The notes beneath the pieces are model-generated. The model ran no database searches. It was not told the origin of the DNA and worked only from the letters and a program-made list of their open reading frames with translations. From positions 248,001 to 312,000 of the forward strand of contig JAZSNN010000015.1 in the NCBI GenBank assembly GCA_045536425.1: a DNA stretch of 64,000 nucleotides, in the 5' to 3' direction. Position numbers and translations under genes: made by a program. Of the stretch, positions 17,687-26,865 are shown piece after piece. The stretch comes from UBA11540 sp045536425. Its GTDB lineage: Bacteria; Bacillota; Clostridia; Oscillospirales; Ruminococcaceae. Every line of letters begins with the position of its first letter. Positions within the stretch are counted from its first letter, which is position 1.

Positions 17687-20317
17687 TTATTTATTTTTTA
17701 TTCCGCCTAATAGCCCTGATATTATTGGTACGACGAGCGAAGCTCCCACTACTATCAAAAGCTGGGTTATACTTAGCGGTTTGGTCTGAAATATCGTCTG
17801 CAGAAACGGAATGTACAGAGAAGTTGCAACTACTCCGGCAGACAGAATAACAGAGCCAATTAGTTTTAAATTGTTGAAAATATTGATTTTGTACAATGGT
17901 AGACGTTCGCTCTTGCATTCAAAAACGTGTACCAACTGAGTAGCAACAAGCGTCACAAAAGCCGCTGTACGTGCCACTTCAAGAGAATTACCCGTATTGA
18001 GAAAGCCAACATACACTGCCAGAGTCGTGAGTCCTATCAATATTCCTCGCAGAATTATCTTCCCTGCGAGTCCTCCCGAGAACAGCGTGTCGTCTTTTCT
18101 TCTGGGTGGCAGGTTCATAATATTTTTATCGGGCGGGTCTACCCCCAAGGCAAGTGCGGGAAGCGAGTCGGTAACAAGGTTTATCAAAAGTATATGCATG
18201 GGAAGCAATACTACAGGAAATCCCATCAGCATACCCGCAAACATAGTTACTACCTCGCCGATGTTGCAGGAAAGAAGGTAGCGTATAAATTTTCGAATGT
18301 TGGAATATATAGTCCTTCCCTCTTCTACAGCGGTTACAATAGTGGCAAAGTTGTCGTCCAAAAGCACAACACTCGCGGTTTCCTTGGTCACATCGGTGCC
18401 GTTTATGCCCATCGCAACACCAATATCCGCTTCTTTTATTGCAGGTGCGTCGTTAACCCCATCACCCGTCATTGCGACTATGCAATTTCTCTTTTTGAAT
18501 GCCCTAACAATTCTAAGCTTGTGGTTTGGGCTGACACGAGCAAAGACCGATGTATCCAACACAGCATTTTCGAGCTGAGAATCTGACATCTTATCGAGTT
18601 CTTTACCCGTAATTATCTTGTCTCCGTCCGTGTATATTCTCAGTTCCTTTGCGATTGCTTGTGCCGTGAGCTTGTGGTCTCCGGTTATCATTACGGGTTT
18701 TATCCCTGCTCGTCTGCACTTTGAAACAGCGGCAGCCGCCTCTTTTCTCGGCGGGTCAATCATTCCGCACATACCCGCAAAAACCATATCAGTTTCTGCG
18801 GTTTGCTCGGAAAACTGTGGAGTTGTACGAAAAGCAAAAGCTATCACCCTCAACGCTTGTGACGCAAGAGTGTCGTTGAGTTCAAACAGTTCCTTTTTTA
18901 CTGCGGGAGACAGCGGTACTATTTCACCGTTTTTGAGATAACTTGTGCATTTATCAACCACAACGTCAAATGCTCCCTTTGTATACACACAGATATTTCC
19001 TCTATCCCGCACCGCCACCGACATACATTTGCGCTTTGAATCGAAAGGAATTTCGTTTATAATCGGGTGTTCTTTTCTAATTTCATTTGGATTTATCAGT
19101 GCCTTTGCACACATAACCAAAAGCGCGTTTTCTGTAGGTTCACCTATCAGTTCAAATGTGCCCTTCATCTTGTTTTCACGTCGGTTTCTTTGGGCAAAGT
19201 CGTTCGGCGATGCTTTTAAAATCGCATTGTTGCAGAGTGCCGCTATTTTCATCACAGCCACAGCGTCGGGAAAGTCCAAAAGGTACACCTTCTCTCCATC
19301 AAGAGAAAAATTGCCTTTTTTGTCATATCCGTTTCCGCTGATTTCAAAGCTATGCTCTGCGGTCACAAGTGTTCTGACAGTCATTTTGTTCTCAGTGAGA
19401 GTTCCTGTTTTATCAGAGCAGATAACGTTAGTACAGCCAAGTGTTTCTACTGCGTGGAGCTTTTTTATGAGAGCGTTCTTTTTCAGAATTCTATTAACTG
19501 CAAGCGCAAGACATATTGTGACTATGGCGGGAAGTCCCTCGGGTACTGCTGCCACTGCAAGCGATATTCCCGTAAGTATCATATCCATCCAATTTTCGCC
19601 GCGAATAACACCTACCAGCATTACCACAGCACATACACCGAGGCAGATAAGGCTGATGGTTTTGCCGAGCTTGTCGAGCTTTTTTTGCAGCGGAGTGGCT
19701 TCTTGTTCAATGTCCTTCAGCATTCCTGCAATATCGCCCATCTTGCTTTTCATTCCCGTTGCGGTAATTATCGCCTCGGCTCTTCCGCGCAAAGCGATGG
19801 TGCCCATAAACACCATATCGTCCTTTGTTTTGTCTACCGCTATTGATTCTCCCGTCAGTATTGATTCATCACACGAAAGCCCAAATTCGCTTATTATTCT
19901 GCAGTCTGCAGGGATTCTGTCACCTGCTTCTATCAACACAAGGTCATCGGGAACCAAATATGCCGATTCTATCACCTTAACCTCTCCGTCACGCACGACC
20001 TTTGAGGTTTGCGGGGAAAAGTTTTTGAGAGCCATCAAGGTTTTCTCGGTTCGATATTCTTGTATAAAACCGAGCAGGGCATTTATAAGAACTATGGCTA
20101 TTATGGTAATGGCTTCAAAGGTTTCGCCCATGGCGACCGAAAGGACTGTGGAAACGAGCAAAACCATTATCATAAAATCTTTAAACTGACCTGCAAATAT
20201 CTTTAATGGATGTACCTTTTTATCGGAGGATAACACGTTTTCTCCGTATTTTCTCAACTGCGCCAGAGCTTGTTTTTCATCGAGTCCTCTTTTTTCGCTC
20301 CCTTTTGTATCTCTCAA
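17687..20317 (-). CDS. Calcium-transporting P-type ATPase (PMCA/SERCA-like)
   Basis: The 876-residue P2-type ATPase has an N-terminal cation-ATPase domain, the actuator motif ILTGESIAV, the phosphorylation motif CSDKTGTLTEN (Asp near residue 302), the hinge MTGDGVNDAPAIKEADIG and ten predicted helices. Ion-site motifs PEGLPAIVTICLAL in helix 4 and NLVTDSLPALALGVDPP in helix 6 are typical of calcium pumps. The start is a TTG at 20317 with GGGGAG 7 bases upstream. A monocistronic unit; calcium is inferred from the motifs and another divalent cation is possible. Confidence 0.9.
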   Translation of the reverse strand: MRDTKGSEKRGLDEKQALAQLRKYGENVLSSDKKVHPLKIFAGQFKDFMIMVLLVSTVLSVAMGETFEAITIIAIVLINALLGFIQEYRTEKTLMALKNFSPQTSKVVRDGEVKVIESAYLVPDDLVLIEAGDRIPADCRIISEFGLSCDESILTGESIAVDKTKDDMVFMGTIALRGRAEAIITATGMKSKMGDIAGMLKDIEQEATPLQKKLDKLGKTISLICLGVCAVVMLVGVIRGENWMDMILTGISLAVAAVPEGLPAIVTICLALAVNRILKKNALIKKLHAVETLGCTNVICSDKTGTLTENKMTVRTLVTAEHSFEISGNGYDKKGNFSLDGEKVYLLDFPDAVAVMKIAALCNNAILKASPNDFAQRNRRENKMKGTFELIGEPTENALLVMCAKALINPNEIRKEHPIINEIPFDSKRKCMSVAVRDRGNICVYTKGAFDVVVDKCTSYLKNGEIVPLSPAVKKELFELNDTLASQALRVIAFAFRTTPQFSEQTAETDMVFAGMCGMIDPPRKEAAAAVSKCRRAGIKPVMITGDHKLTAQAIAKELRIYTDGDKIITGKELDKMSDSQLENAVLDTSVFARVSPNHKLRIVRAFKKRNCIVAMTGDGVNDAPAIKEADIGVAMGINGTDVTKETASVVLLDDNFATIVTAVEEGRTIYSNIRKFIRYLLSCNIGEVVTMFAGMLMGFPVVLLPMHILLINLVTDSLPALALGVDPPDKNIMNLPPRRKDDTLFSGGLAGKIILRGILIGLTTLAVYVGFLNTGNSLEVARTAAFVTLVATQLVHVFECKSERLPLYKINIFNNLKLIGSVILSAGVVATSLYIPFLQTIFQTKPLSITQLLIVVGASLVVPIISGLLGGIKNK

Positions 20318-20418
20318 AGTCTACTCCCCTTTTCTGTTTATCCAATACAAAATATGCCCGTCCATAAATTTATAGAACATTTTGGTTATACTATATGAAA
20401 ACAGATGGGAGAAAGCTA

Positions 20419-20784
20419 TTGAAAAAGTGGTATAAAAGCGCTATCATAGGTGGATTGTCGGGATTTTTAAACGGTATGTTTGGGTCGGGTGGCGGTCTTG
20501 TTGCCGTACCGCTGTTGGAAAAACTTTTGGGTGCAGAAGCTAAAAAGGCACACGCTACTTCGGTTTCGATAATTCTTCCCTTGTCGATTATCAGCGCTTT
20601 TTTGTATCTAAACCACGGTCATCTAGATCTTTTCACTGCACTAAAATACGTTCCTTTCGGTATAATTGGTGCTATATTGGGCGGGTGGCTTCTAAAGAAA
20701 TTTTCCAACAAATTTCTAAAGAAAACATTTGCTGTGCTATTGATATTTGCAGCAGTGAGAATGGTGGTGCGTTTATGGAGCTGA
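20419..20784 (+). CDS. TSUP (TauE/SafE) half-transporter, first copy
   Basis: The product is one half of a TSUP family transporter (anion/organosulfur exporters of the TauE/SafE type). It has about four hydrophobic helices, the glycine-rich GGLSGFLNGMFGSGGGLVAVP at the start and the conserved AHATSVSIILPLS helix. I place the start at TTG 20419, 7 bases after GGGAG, giving 121 residues. An upstream ATG at 20395 lies almost on the expected transcription start behind TATACT (20387-20392). A full TSUP protein carries two such repeats; the second follows as a separate gene overlapping by 9 bases. Confidence 0.75.
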   Translation: MKKWYKSAIIGGLSGFLNGMFGSGGGLVAVPLLEKLLGAEAKKAHATSVSIILPLSIISAFLYLNHGHLDLFTALKYVPFGIIGAILGGWLLKKFSNKFLKKTFAVLLIFAAVRMVVRLWS

Positions 20785-21128
20785 CCATGATATTTATAGT
20801 GTCGTTTCTGTCAGCAATCCTCGGTGCTATGGGGCTGGGCGGTGGATTTGTCCTTCTTATCTACCTCACCGCCTTTGCGGGTGTTTCACAGTTTGAGGCG
20901 CAAAGCATAAACCTCGTTTTCTTTATTCCTGTGGCAATTGTGGCGCTTATTATCCACACTAAAAATAAGCTTGTGCTTTGGAAAGACAGCCTTATCAGCA
21001 TTGTGTTCGGCGCTGTTGGCGTATTTGCGGGGTTTTATATTGCAAAGTGGATAGGCTCAGACCTGGTTTCTTGGGGTTTTGCAGGAATAGTTTTGTTCAC
21101 AGGAATAAAAGAGCTTTTTGCAAGATAA
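20776..21128 (+). CDS. TSUP (TauE/SafE) half-transporter, second copy
   Basis: This 117-residue membrane protein is the other TSUP half: FLSAILGAMGLGGGFVLLIY with the glycine motif, then QFEAQSINLVFFIPVAIVAL, a short loop and two more helices ending KELFAR. The ATG at 20776 lies within the last codons of the first half gene in a different frame, so the two are translationally coupled and probably assemble as a heterodimer matching one full-length TSUP transporter. The substrate is unknown. Confidence 0.75.
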
Positions 21129-21168
21129 ATTCACCTAATATAAATGAGGTGAATTTATTTTTACCCTA

Positions 21169-21219
21169 TTGACAAACTCGCTCTAACGTGTTAGACTAAA
21201 ATTACTCTAACGCATTAGA
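21169..21219 (+). promoter_or_regulatory. BlaI-type promoter with two palindromic operators
   Basis: TTGACA (21169-21174), 17 bases and TAGACT form the promoter. Two near-identical 14-base palindromes, TCTAACGTGTTAGA (21182-21195) and TCTAACGCATTAGA (21206-21219), lie with centres 24 bases apart. The first overlaps the -10 box, as expected for autorepression by the downstream BlaI-like protein. Confidence 0.8.
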
Positions 21220-21235
21220 CTAAAAGGAGACGGCT

Positions 21236-21607
21236 ATGAACACACCAAAAATTTTTGAAAGTGAATACAGATTTTGCCTTATCTTGTGGGAAAACGAGCC
21301 TATAAAAAGTAGTGAACTTGTAAATCTCTGCAAAGAACAGCTCGGTTGGAAGCCCACAACTACATATACAGTTATAAAGCGTCTGTCTGAAAGAGGCGTT
21401 TTGAAAAACGATGCTACTGTTGTAACCTCGCTTGTCAGTAAAGAGGAGGCACAAGCGTCTCAAATTGATGAAATCGTAGAAAAGACCTTCGAAGGCTCTT
21501 TGCCCGCTTTTATCGCCGCATTCACAAAGCATCAAAGACTGACCGACAAGGAAATTGATGCAGTTCAAAAGATGATAGAAAGTTATAGGAAAGGAGAGCA
21601 AAAATGA
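21236..21607 (+). CDS. BlaI/MecI/CopY family transcriptional repressor
   Basis: The 123-residue winged-helix protein fits the penicillinase-repressor family: ILWENEPIKSSELVNLC for the first helices, the recognition-helix region WKPTTTYTVIKRLSERGVL, and a C-terminal dimerisation/cleavage region. In this family a membrane M56 peptidase inactivates the repressor when a signal is sensed. Here that peptidase gene overlaps the repressor gene by 4 bases. Two palindromes over the promoter are probable operators. The start ATG follows AAGGAG. Confidence 0.9.
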   Translation: MNTPKIFESEYRFCLILWENEPIKSSELVNLCKEQLGWKPTTTYTVIKRLSERGVLKNDATVVTSLVSKEEAQASQIDEIVEKTFEGSLPAFIAAFTKHQRLTDKEIDAVQKMIESYRKGEQK

Positions 21608-23775
21608 GCGAACTCTTTTTAAACGTTGTCAATATGAGCTTCTCGGCAAGTTGGGTAGTACTTGCAGTTTTGCTCTTAAGGCTACTGCTCAAAAAAGCTC
21701 CTAAATGGATTACAGTACTCCTTTGGGGCATTGTTGCGCTGCGCCTTGTCTTTCCTTTCTCTTTTGAAAGTGCGCTCAGCTTGATACACAACGCCGAGGT
21801 AGTAACTCCCGATATTATGTTGGATAGAACGCCCGAAATCAATACCGGTGTTCCGATTATCAATCAAGTAGTAAATCCTATTATTAGTAATTCCTTTGCC
21901 CCTGACCCTGCAACAAGTGCCAATCCCTTACAGTTGTGGATTCCTACATTTGCATTGTTTTGGATCATCGGAATGGTTATACTTTTTATCTACACTATCG
22001 TTAGCTTTCTTCGTGTAAAGCGTAAGATTGGGACGGCGGTACTTTACAAGGAAAACATTTACCAAAGTGAAAACGTTGTTTCGCCCTTCGTGCTTGGTAT
22101 TATAAAACCAAAAATATATCTTCCGTTTTGTATGAGCGGGCAGGATATGCAGCACGTTATTGCACACGAAAACGCGCACATCCGTCGTAAAGACCATCTT
22201 TGGAAGCCGCTTGGTTTCTTAGTTCTCACGCTACATTGGTTTAATCCGTTGATGTGGCTTGGATATGTGCTTCTTTGCCGTGACATCGAACTTGCTTGTG
22301 ACGAGAAGGTTGTTAAAGAACTGAGTACCGAGCAGAAAGCCGACTATTCACAAGCACTTTTGACCTGTAGCGTAAACCGACGAATGATTGCGGCTTGTCC
22401 TCTTGCTTTTGGCGAAGTTGGTGTAAAAGACAGAGTTAAATCGGTGCTCAACTACAAAAAACCTACATTCTGGATAATAGTCGTTGCGATAGCTCTTAGC
22501 ATAATCGTTGCAGTCTGTTTCTTAACAAATCCAACGTCAGTAACGCTAAACGACGAATTGGCAGTATTTATAGATATGCAGATTGCAAAGCAAAATTATA
22601 GCGAAGAACACACCGGCGATAACTTTATTGCCGCAAGCTACGAGGTTTTGGGCGTTGATAAATCCGCAAACGAAACCACCGTTTATATGTGGGTACTGTA
22701 TGAGGAATACAGCTTTGAAGACGGCAAGACAAAGCTGGAAACCGGCTCTCACATACCGACTGCAATCACCGCAAAACGCACAGGCGAGCACGGACACTAT
22801 GAGCTCGTCGAATACTGGACTCCCCGTGACGGCTCTTTTTATGCCGACGACATTCGTGAGAAATTCCCTTGGCATCTTCACAGCAAGGCGCTTGACCCGC
22901 AAAGATACATAAAAGAGCAAAAAGAATTTTGCCAAAACGCCGCAGAGGAATATTTCCGCCAAGAAGAAGAAAAACAGGCAAGTGAGCTTTCAAGACTATT
23001 GGAGCAACTAAGACAAACACATCCGCATTTCTTCAACATTCCTACTGAAGGCGGACTGACAGTATACATTTGGGAAATGGCAAAGGATATCTATGAGTGT
23101 CACCTCGCAAACACAGCGAGAGAATCCATTACTGACCAAAGTTTTGTGTATACAGTTGGTGCAGTAACTGTTGAAGAAATGAAGGCTATTTTAACTACCT
23201 ATAACGTTGATAGAAAGGATATCACCATTCAGCCTGTCATCAATCCTTTGTCTAGTTATCTATACGAGATAGACGAAGCATACACAGCAAAAATCAAAGC
23301 ACTTTTTGGGGAAGATAAGAATCAGGCTATAGATACTTATGACGGCTCGAGCATCCCAAAACTTATGGTAACCTACGATGGTGCAACAACACAAGCTGTT
23401 ATGGGCACTACTTCGTGGAGATACGATCTGGGCAACGGAAAGATGCAGTCAATATGTGGCGACAGCCCACATCCGCTGCAACAACTTGAGAATATAATGT
23501 CGAAAGCACTAAAGGTTACTCGTCAGGGTGAATCCTCGCTTGTCGCAAACCTGAAATTTGATGTCGTGCCCGACAGTATAACCGTAAACGCTTGGTTTTT
23601 GGTAGAAAACGGAAATACAAAACCATTTGATGCCGAAGTTGATGGACTCAATGTTAAACTAAACAAGGCAAAAGAAACTTGCGTTTATGAAATAATCGCA
23701 ACTTGGGATAGCTCGACTAAATATTTCGGCACAGTTAGATATTCTTTTTCTGTAATAAAAGAAAATAACAATTAG
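21604..23775 (+). CDS. M56 family (BlaR1-like) membrane sensor metallopeptidase
   Basis: The 723-residue protein has BlaR1-like membrane helices, the zinc motif HENAH (about 187-191) in VIAHENAHIRRKDHLW and the downstream glutamate region DIELACDEKVV. A further helix (about 285-305, IIVVAIALSIIVAVCFL) leads to an outside portion of about 415 residues. That portion has no penicillin-binding SxxK/SxN/KTG set that I can see and looks like beta-rich domains of unknown ligand. It should cleave the BlaI-like repressor upon sensing a signal, probably cell-envelope stress, but this is inference. Confidence 0.85.
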   Translation: MSELFLNVVNMSFSASWVVLAVLLLRLLLKKAPKWITVLLWGIVALRLVFPFSFESALSLIHNAEVVTPDIMLDRTPEINTGVPIINQVVNPIISNSFAPDPATSANPLQLWIPTFALFWIIGMVILFIYTIVSFLRVKRKIGTAVLYKENIYQSENVVSPFVLGIIKPKIYLPFCMSGQDMQHVIAHENAHIRRKDHLWKPLGFLVLTLHWFNPLMWLGYVLLCRDIELACDEKVVKELSTEQKADYSQALLTCSVNRRMIAACPLAFGEVGVKDRVKSVLNYKKPTFWIIVVAIALSIIVAVCFLTNPTSVTLNDELAVFIDMQIAKQNYSEEHTGDNFIAASYEVLGVDKSANETTVYMWVLYEEYSFEDGKTKLETGSHIPTAITAKRTGEHGHYELVEYWTPRDGSFYADDIREKFPWHLHSKALDPQRYIKEQKEFCQNAAEEYFRQEEEKQASELSRLLEQLRQTHPHFFNIPTEGGLTVYIWEMAKDIYECHLANTARESITDQSFVYTVGAVTVEEMKAILTTYNVDRKDITIQPVINPLSSYLYEIDEAYTAKIKALFGEDKNQAIDTYDGSSIPKLMVTYDGATTQAVMGTTSWRYDLGNGKMQSICGDSPHPLQQLENIMSKALKVTRQGESSLVANLKFDVVPDSITVNAWFLVENGNTKPFDAEVDGLNVKLNKAKETCVYEIIATWDSSTKYFGTVRYSFSVIKENNN

Positions 23776-23776
23776 G

Positions 23777-23815
23777 AAAAATACAAGGGTGGCGTTTTGC
23801 CACCCTTGTATTTTT
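23777..23815 (+). terminator. Intrinsic terminator after the M56 gene
   Basis: TACAAGGGTGGC and GCCACCCTTGTA with a GTTTT loop, followed by TTTTT. Confidence 0.88.
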
Positions 23816-23835
23816 ATATTGAAACTAAAAAAGCA

Positions 23836-24006
23836 TTATATGTGTCTTTTCTGTTTTACAAAATCTGCCATTGCTTTGAAGCTTGAAAAATCTTGTTTTC
23901 TTATTTCATCCTGTAATTCTCTCGGCAAGGAATAGAAAAACTCATAGCTCGTTGTATCCTGGTCAAGCAGGTCGGAAAGACCGACAAAGTTGCTTCCTTC
24001 AATCAT
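23836..24006 (-). CDS. Small hypothetical protein, 56 residues
   Basis: A short frame starts at ATG 24006 with AGAGGTGA 5 bases upstream and ends at TAA 23836. The product (MIEGSNFVGLSDLL... KQKRHI) is acidic in the middle and contains FFYSLPRELQDEIRKQ. This resembles small Clostridia proteins with a SLP-x2-LQ-x-E-I helix, but no function is known to me. The strong ribosome site and sensible composition support it as a real gene. It is bounded by terminators on both sides. Confidence 0.65.
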   Translation of the reverse strand: MIEGSNFVGLSDLLDQDTTSYEFFYSLPRELQDEIRKQDFSSFKAMADFVKQKRHI

Positions 24007-24076
24007 TCTTTCACCTCTTTTGATATTAGTATCAGTTTTGAGAACGAAAGTATTTATAGTGATTTCTGTAAATTTA

Positions 24077-24106
24077 AAAACGGCTGGGAAATTCCCAACC
24101 GTTTTT
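24077..24106 (-). terminator. Intrinsic terminator after the AcpS-HAD gene
   Basis: AACGG-TGGG pairs with CCCA-CCGTT around AAATT with one mismatch; A- and T-runs flank it on both sides. Confidence 0.75.
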
Positions 24107-24108
24107 CA

Positions 24109-25110
24109 TTATAGATATTTTACAAAATCGTGGGGGTGGTCGCAGATTGCGACACACTCTTTCTCGGGAAAACCTTCGTCAGGTCCAAAGCCATATGCTG
24201 CGGCAATGAAGTCTACTCCTGCTTCCTGTGCGCCATAGAGGTCGAAGATACTATCTCCTATGAGCACAGTTTCATCAGGCGTTACGCCTGTCGCGTTAAG
24301 TCCCTCAGCTATCAAGCCTGCCTTTGTGGACTTTTCTTCTTTGTTTCCACCGATATAATCAAAGTACTGCGCCAACCCAAAATGTTCGAGCACCCTCTTT
24401 GCAGAGTCTTCGGGTTTTAGAGTCGCGACACAGATTTTTCTGCCATCGTTTTTGAGGTGTTTTAGAACGTCTATAATTCCGTCGTAGACCTCAGCCTCAA
24501 ATATCGCACCGCGGTTTTTATAATTTTCGCGGTAGTGCATTACAGCAAGGTCGATATCATCACCTTTGAGTCCTGCAACCCTTTCAAAGCCCTCTTGAAG
24601 AGGCGGACCGATAAAGCGTTTTGCCTTTTCATAGGGCAGCTGCTCAAGTCCCATTTTGTCAAGGGCATATTTAACCGAATTCAGAACACCCTCACTGGTA
24701 TTGAGGAGCGTTCCGTCAAGGTCGAAGATAATTGTTTTGTACATAGGTTCTCCTGTCCCAAAAACACTTGCAGTTGCGATGGTTTCGGTGTGAGTAATGC
24801 TGAGCGAAAGGTTTAGTTTGCGTTTTTCTACAATCTCTGCAGCTTTTCCAAAAAACTCGAGATAGGGTTTCCCTAAAAGGTCGTGACAAACGCCAACATT
24901 GGAAAGCCTGAAGCTTCTGACACCTGTTCCTATCGCCTTTGAAAACGCCTCTTTTGCCGCAAAAGAAGCTGCAACCGACTGCGGATTCATATTCTTAGAA
25001 GCAAAGTAGTTTCTCTCGTTTTCAGTAAAAAAACGGTCGAGAAACTCAGGTTTCTCCATACTTTTCTTTATTCTGTCAATCTCAACGACATCAATTCCGT
25101 TAAGTATCAT
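24109..25110 (-). CDS. acpS: Holo-ACP synthase fused to a HAD family hydrolase
   Basis: One 333-residue frame joins two proteins. Residues 1-121 are AcpS, which transfers 4'-phosphopantetheine from CoA to acyl carrier protein: NGIDVVEIDRI (metal Asp) and AASFAAKEAFSKAIGTG (metal Glu). Residues 123-333 are a phosphoglycolate-phosphatase-like HAD hydrolase: IIFDLDGTLLNT with the nucleophile Asp, VATLKPEDSAKRVL, and VLIGDSIFDLYGAQEAG. At the join, codon 123 is an ATG (24744) preceded by AGGAGA at 5 bases, a perfect internal ribosome site. The HAD part may therefore also be made alone. The gene lies 3 bases after the DUF6106-like gene. Confidence 0.88.
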   Translation of the reverse strand: MILNGIDVVEIDRIKKSMEKPEFLDRFFTENERNYFASKNMNPQSVAASFAAKEAFSKAIGTGVRSFRLSNVGVCHDLLGKPYLEFFGKAAEIVEKRKLNLSLSITHTETIATASVFGTGEPMYKTIIFDLDGTLLNTSEGVLNSVKYALDKMGLEQLPYEKAKRFIGPPLQEGFERVAGLKGDDIDLAVMHYRENYKNRGAIFEAEVYDGIIDVLKHLKNDGRKICVATLKPEDSAKRVLEHFGLAQYFDYIGGNKEEKSTKAGLIAEGLNATGVTPDETVLIGDSIFDLYGAQEAGVDFIAAAYGFGPDEGFPEKECVAICDHPHDFVKYL

Positions 25111-25113
25111 CTT

Positions 25114-25638
25114 TTAGTCCTTTATGTTCCAAACGTTTCTTTGTACGTAGGGTTTCATTGTGTTGAGCACCTTTTCGTTTGCGTTGAAAACCACCATGGT
25201 TTTGCCCTTTGAGGGATGTCTGAAGATACCGTAGTAAACATTGTCGCTTTTTTCGCTGTCACAAGCCATTATAACGGTATTACAGCTCTGCGCTTTTGAA
25301 GCTTCGGGGTTGTATTTTCCAAACTCCTCGAAGTTTGCACAATTTACAGACACAAGTCTCTTTCTATCGCGACGGGCAATGATTTTATCAACGTCCATAC
25401 CGCCGTTTGTGACGATAACCTCGAACTCAATATTGAGGTTGTTCATAAAATACCAACCAAAATAGAGAGCGGCTATTCCTCCCAATATAGCAAAGGGCTT
25501 GAATATCCCAACATATCCGGAAATAACAAAAAGCGCAGCACATATAAAAATAGAGGCGACAGCAATTCCGAACTTTTTTATCGTATCCAAAATATTAGGC
25601 TTTTTTACCACCATATACTCGGTATAGATATCTCCCAT
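25114..25638 (-). CDS. Membrane protein, DUF6106-like
   Basis: The 174-residue product has two adjacent hydrophobic helices (about 22-45 and 48-66) and a cytoplasmic beta-rich C-terminal part with EVIVTNGGMDVDKIIARRDRKRLVSV and FEEFGKYNPEA. It resembles a conserved Clostridia family that I recall as DUF6106; that name is from memory and uncertain. The KIIARRxRKRL stretch suggests a PH-like domain. No function is known. It lies just upstream of the acpS-HAD gene and 19 bases after ychF, so it may be co-transcribed with both. Confidence 0.65.
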   Translation of the reverse strand: MGDIYTEYMVVKKPNILDTIKKFGIAVASIFICAALFVISGYVGIFKPFAILGGIAALYFGWYFMNNLNIEFEVIVTNGGMDVDKIIARRDRKRLVSVNCANFEEFGKYNPEASKAQSCNTVIMACDSEKSDNVYYGIFRHPSKGKTMVVFNANEKVLNTMKPYVQRNVWNIKD

Positions 25639-25657
25639 TTTACATTCCCCTTTCGTA

Positions 25658-26752
25658 TTAGACGTTAAATCTAAACAGCATTATATCGCCGTCTTTTACA
25701 ACGTATTCCTTACCCTCGAGTCGTACAAGACCTTTTTCCTTTGCGTTTGCCATTGTTCCGCATTCGATGAGGTCGTCGTAGGAAATAACTTCTGCACGGA
25801 TAAATCCTTTTTCAAAATCGGTATGTATCTTTCCTGCCGCCTGAGGTGCTTTTGTTCCCTTTTTGATGGTCCAAGCTCTAACCTCCTGCTTTCCTGCAGT
25901 GAGGTAGGATATTAGTCCGAGAAGAGCGTATCCTGTACGAATCATTCTGTCCATACCCGATTCCTCAAGGTTGAGTTCGCTCAAAAACATCTTTTTGTCT
26001 TCCTCTTCCATATCGGAGATGTCCTCTTCTATCTTGGCACAGATAGGAAGCACAGCCGCTTTTTCGAGGGCTGCAATTTCACAGACCTTTTTGTAGTGCT
26101 GATTATTTTCAATGTTGTTGATAAAGTCGTCTTCGCTCATATTTGCAGCATAGATAATAGGTTTGTTAGAAAGAAGCGGAACAGTAGAAACCATTTCAAG
26201 CTGTTCTTCGGTATATTCAAAGGATCTTGCGGAGTTTCCGGCTTCGAGATGCTCTTTCAAAAGCTTGAAAAACTCTGCTTCAACAAGATATTTTTTATCT
26301 CCCTTTGCAGCCTTTGTTGCCTTGTCAATTCTACGCTCAAGGATGTCGATATCCGAGAAAATGAGCTCGAGGTTTATCGTTTCGATATCTCTCGCAGCCC
26401 CGATGCTTCCGTCAACGTGGATTACGTCCGTTCCCTCAAAGCATCTTACAACGTGGACAATAGCGTCTACCTCACGGATGTCAGCAAGGAATTTATTCCC
26501 CAGACCTTCACCCTTTGAAGCGCCTCTGACAAGACCTGCAATATCAACAAATTCAATTGTTGCAGGGGTGAGCTTGTCCGCATCGTACATTTCGTTTAGT
26601 ACATCAAGTCTTTTATCGGGTACGGAAACCACTCCGACGTTTGGCTCTATTGTGCAGAAAGGATAGTTTGCTGACTGCGCACCTGCGTTTGTCAAAGCGT
26701 TAAACAAGGTACTCTTTCCAACGTTTGGCAGTCCTACCATTCCGAGTTTCAT
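25658..26752 (-). CDS. ychF: Redox-regulated ATPase YchF
   Basis: YchF (OLA1 type) is a universal P-loop protein of the Obg group that binds ATP more than GTP and associates with ribosomes. The 364-residue length is normal. The N-terminus MKLGMVGLPNVGKSTLFNAL holds the G1 motif, followed by NYPFCTIEPNVGVV, DIAGLVRGASKGEGLGNKFL (G3 region), an N-x-x-E-like segment ANMSEDDF and a C-terminal TGS domain (KKGTKAPQAAGKIH...). Confidence 0.96.
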   Translation of the reverse strand: MKLGMVGLPNVGKSTLFNALTNAGAQSANYPFCTIEPNVGVVSVPDKRLDVLNEMYDADKLTPATIEFVDIAGLVRGASKGEGLGNKFLADIREVDAIVHVVRCFEGTDVIHVDGSIGAARDIETINLELIFSDIDILERRIDKATKAAKGDKKYLVEAEFFKLLKEHLEAGNSARSFEYTEEQLEMVSTVPLLSNKPIIYAANMSEDDFINNIENNQHYKKVCEIAALEKAAVLPICAKIEEDISDMEEEDKKMFLSELNLEESGMDRMIRTGYALLGLISYLTAGKQEVRAWTIKKGTKAPQAAGKIHTDFEKGFIRAEVISYDDLIECGTMANAKEKGLVRLEGKEYVVKDGDIMLFRFNV

Positions 26753-26865
26753 ATCTATTCCTCCAAGAAATTACATTATCCATATTATTATACACTTTTT
26801 AACTAGCAATAGCAATAGTTCAATCCACATCTTTTTGCTGAATATACTGTAAAAGAGGTGTTTTT

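Noticed and set aside
18945..20189. A 414-codon plus-strand frame across the P-type ATPase gene
   Set aside because: It is antisense to a gene with complete P-ATPase motifs, has no ribosome site, and its composition reads as the reverse of that gene.
21605..23775. Beta-lactam sensor BlaR1
   Set aside because: No SxxK/SxN/KTG set is visible in the outer domain, so antibiotic sensing is not supported.
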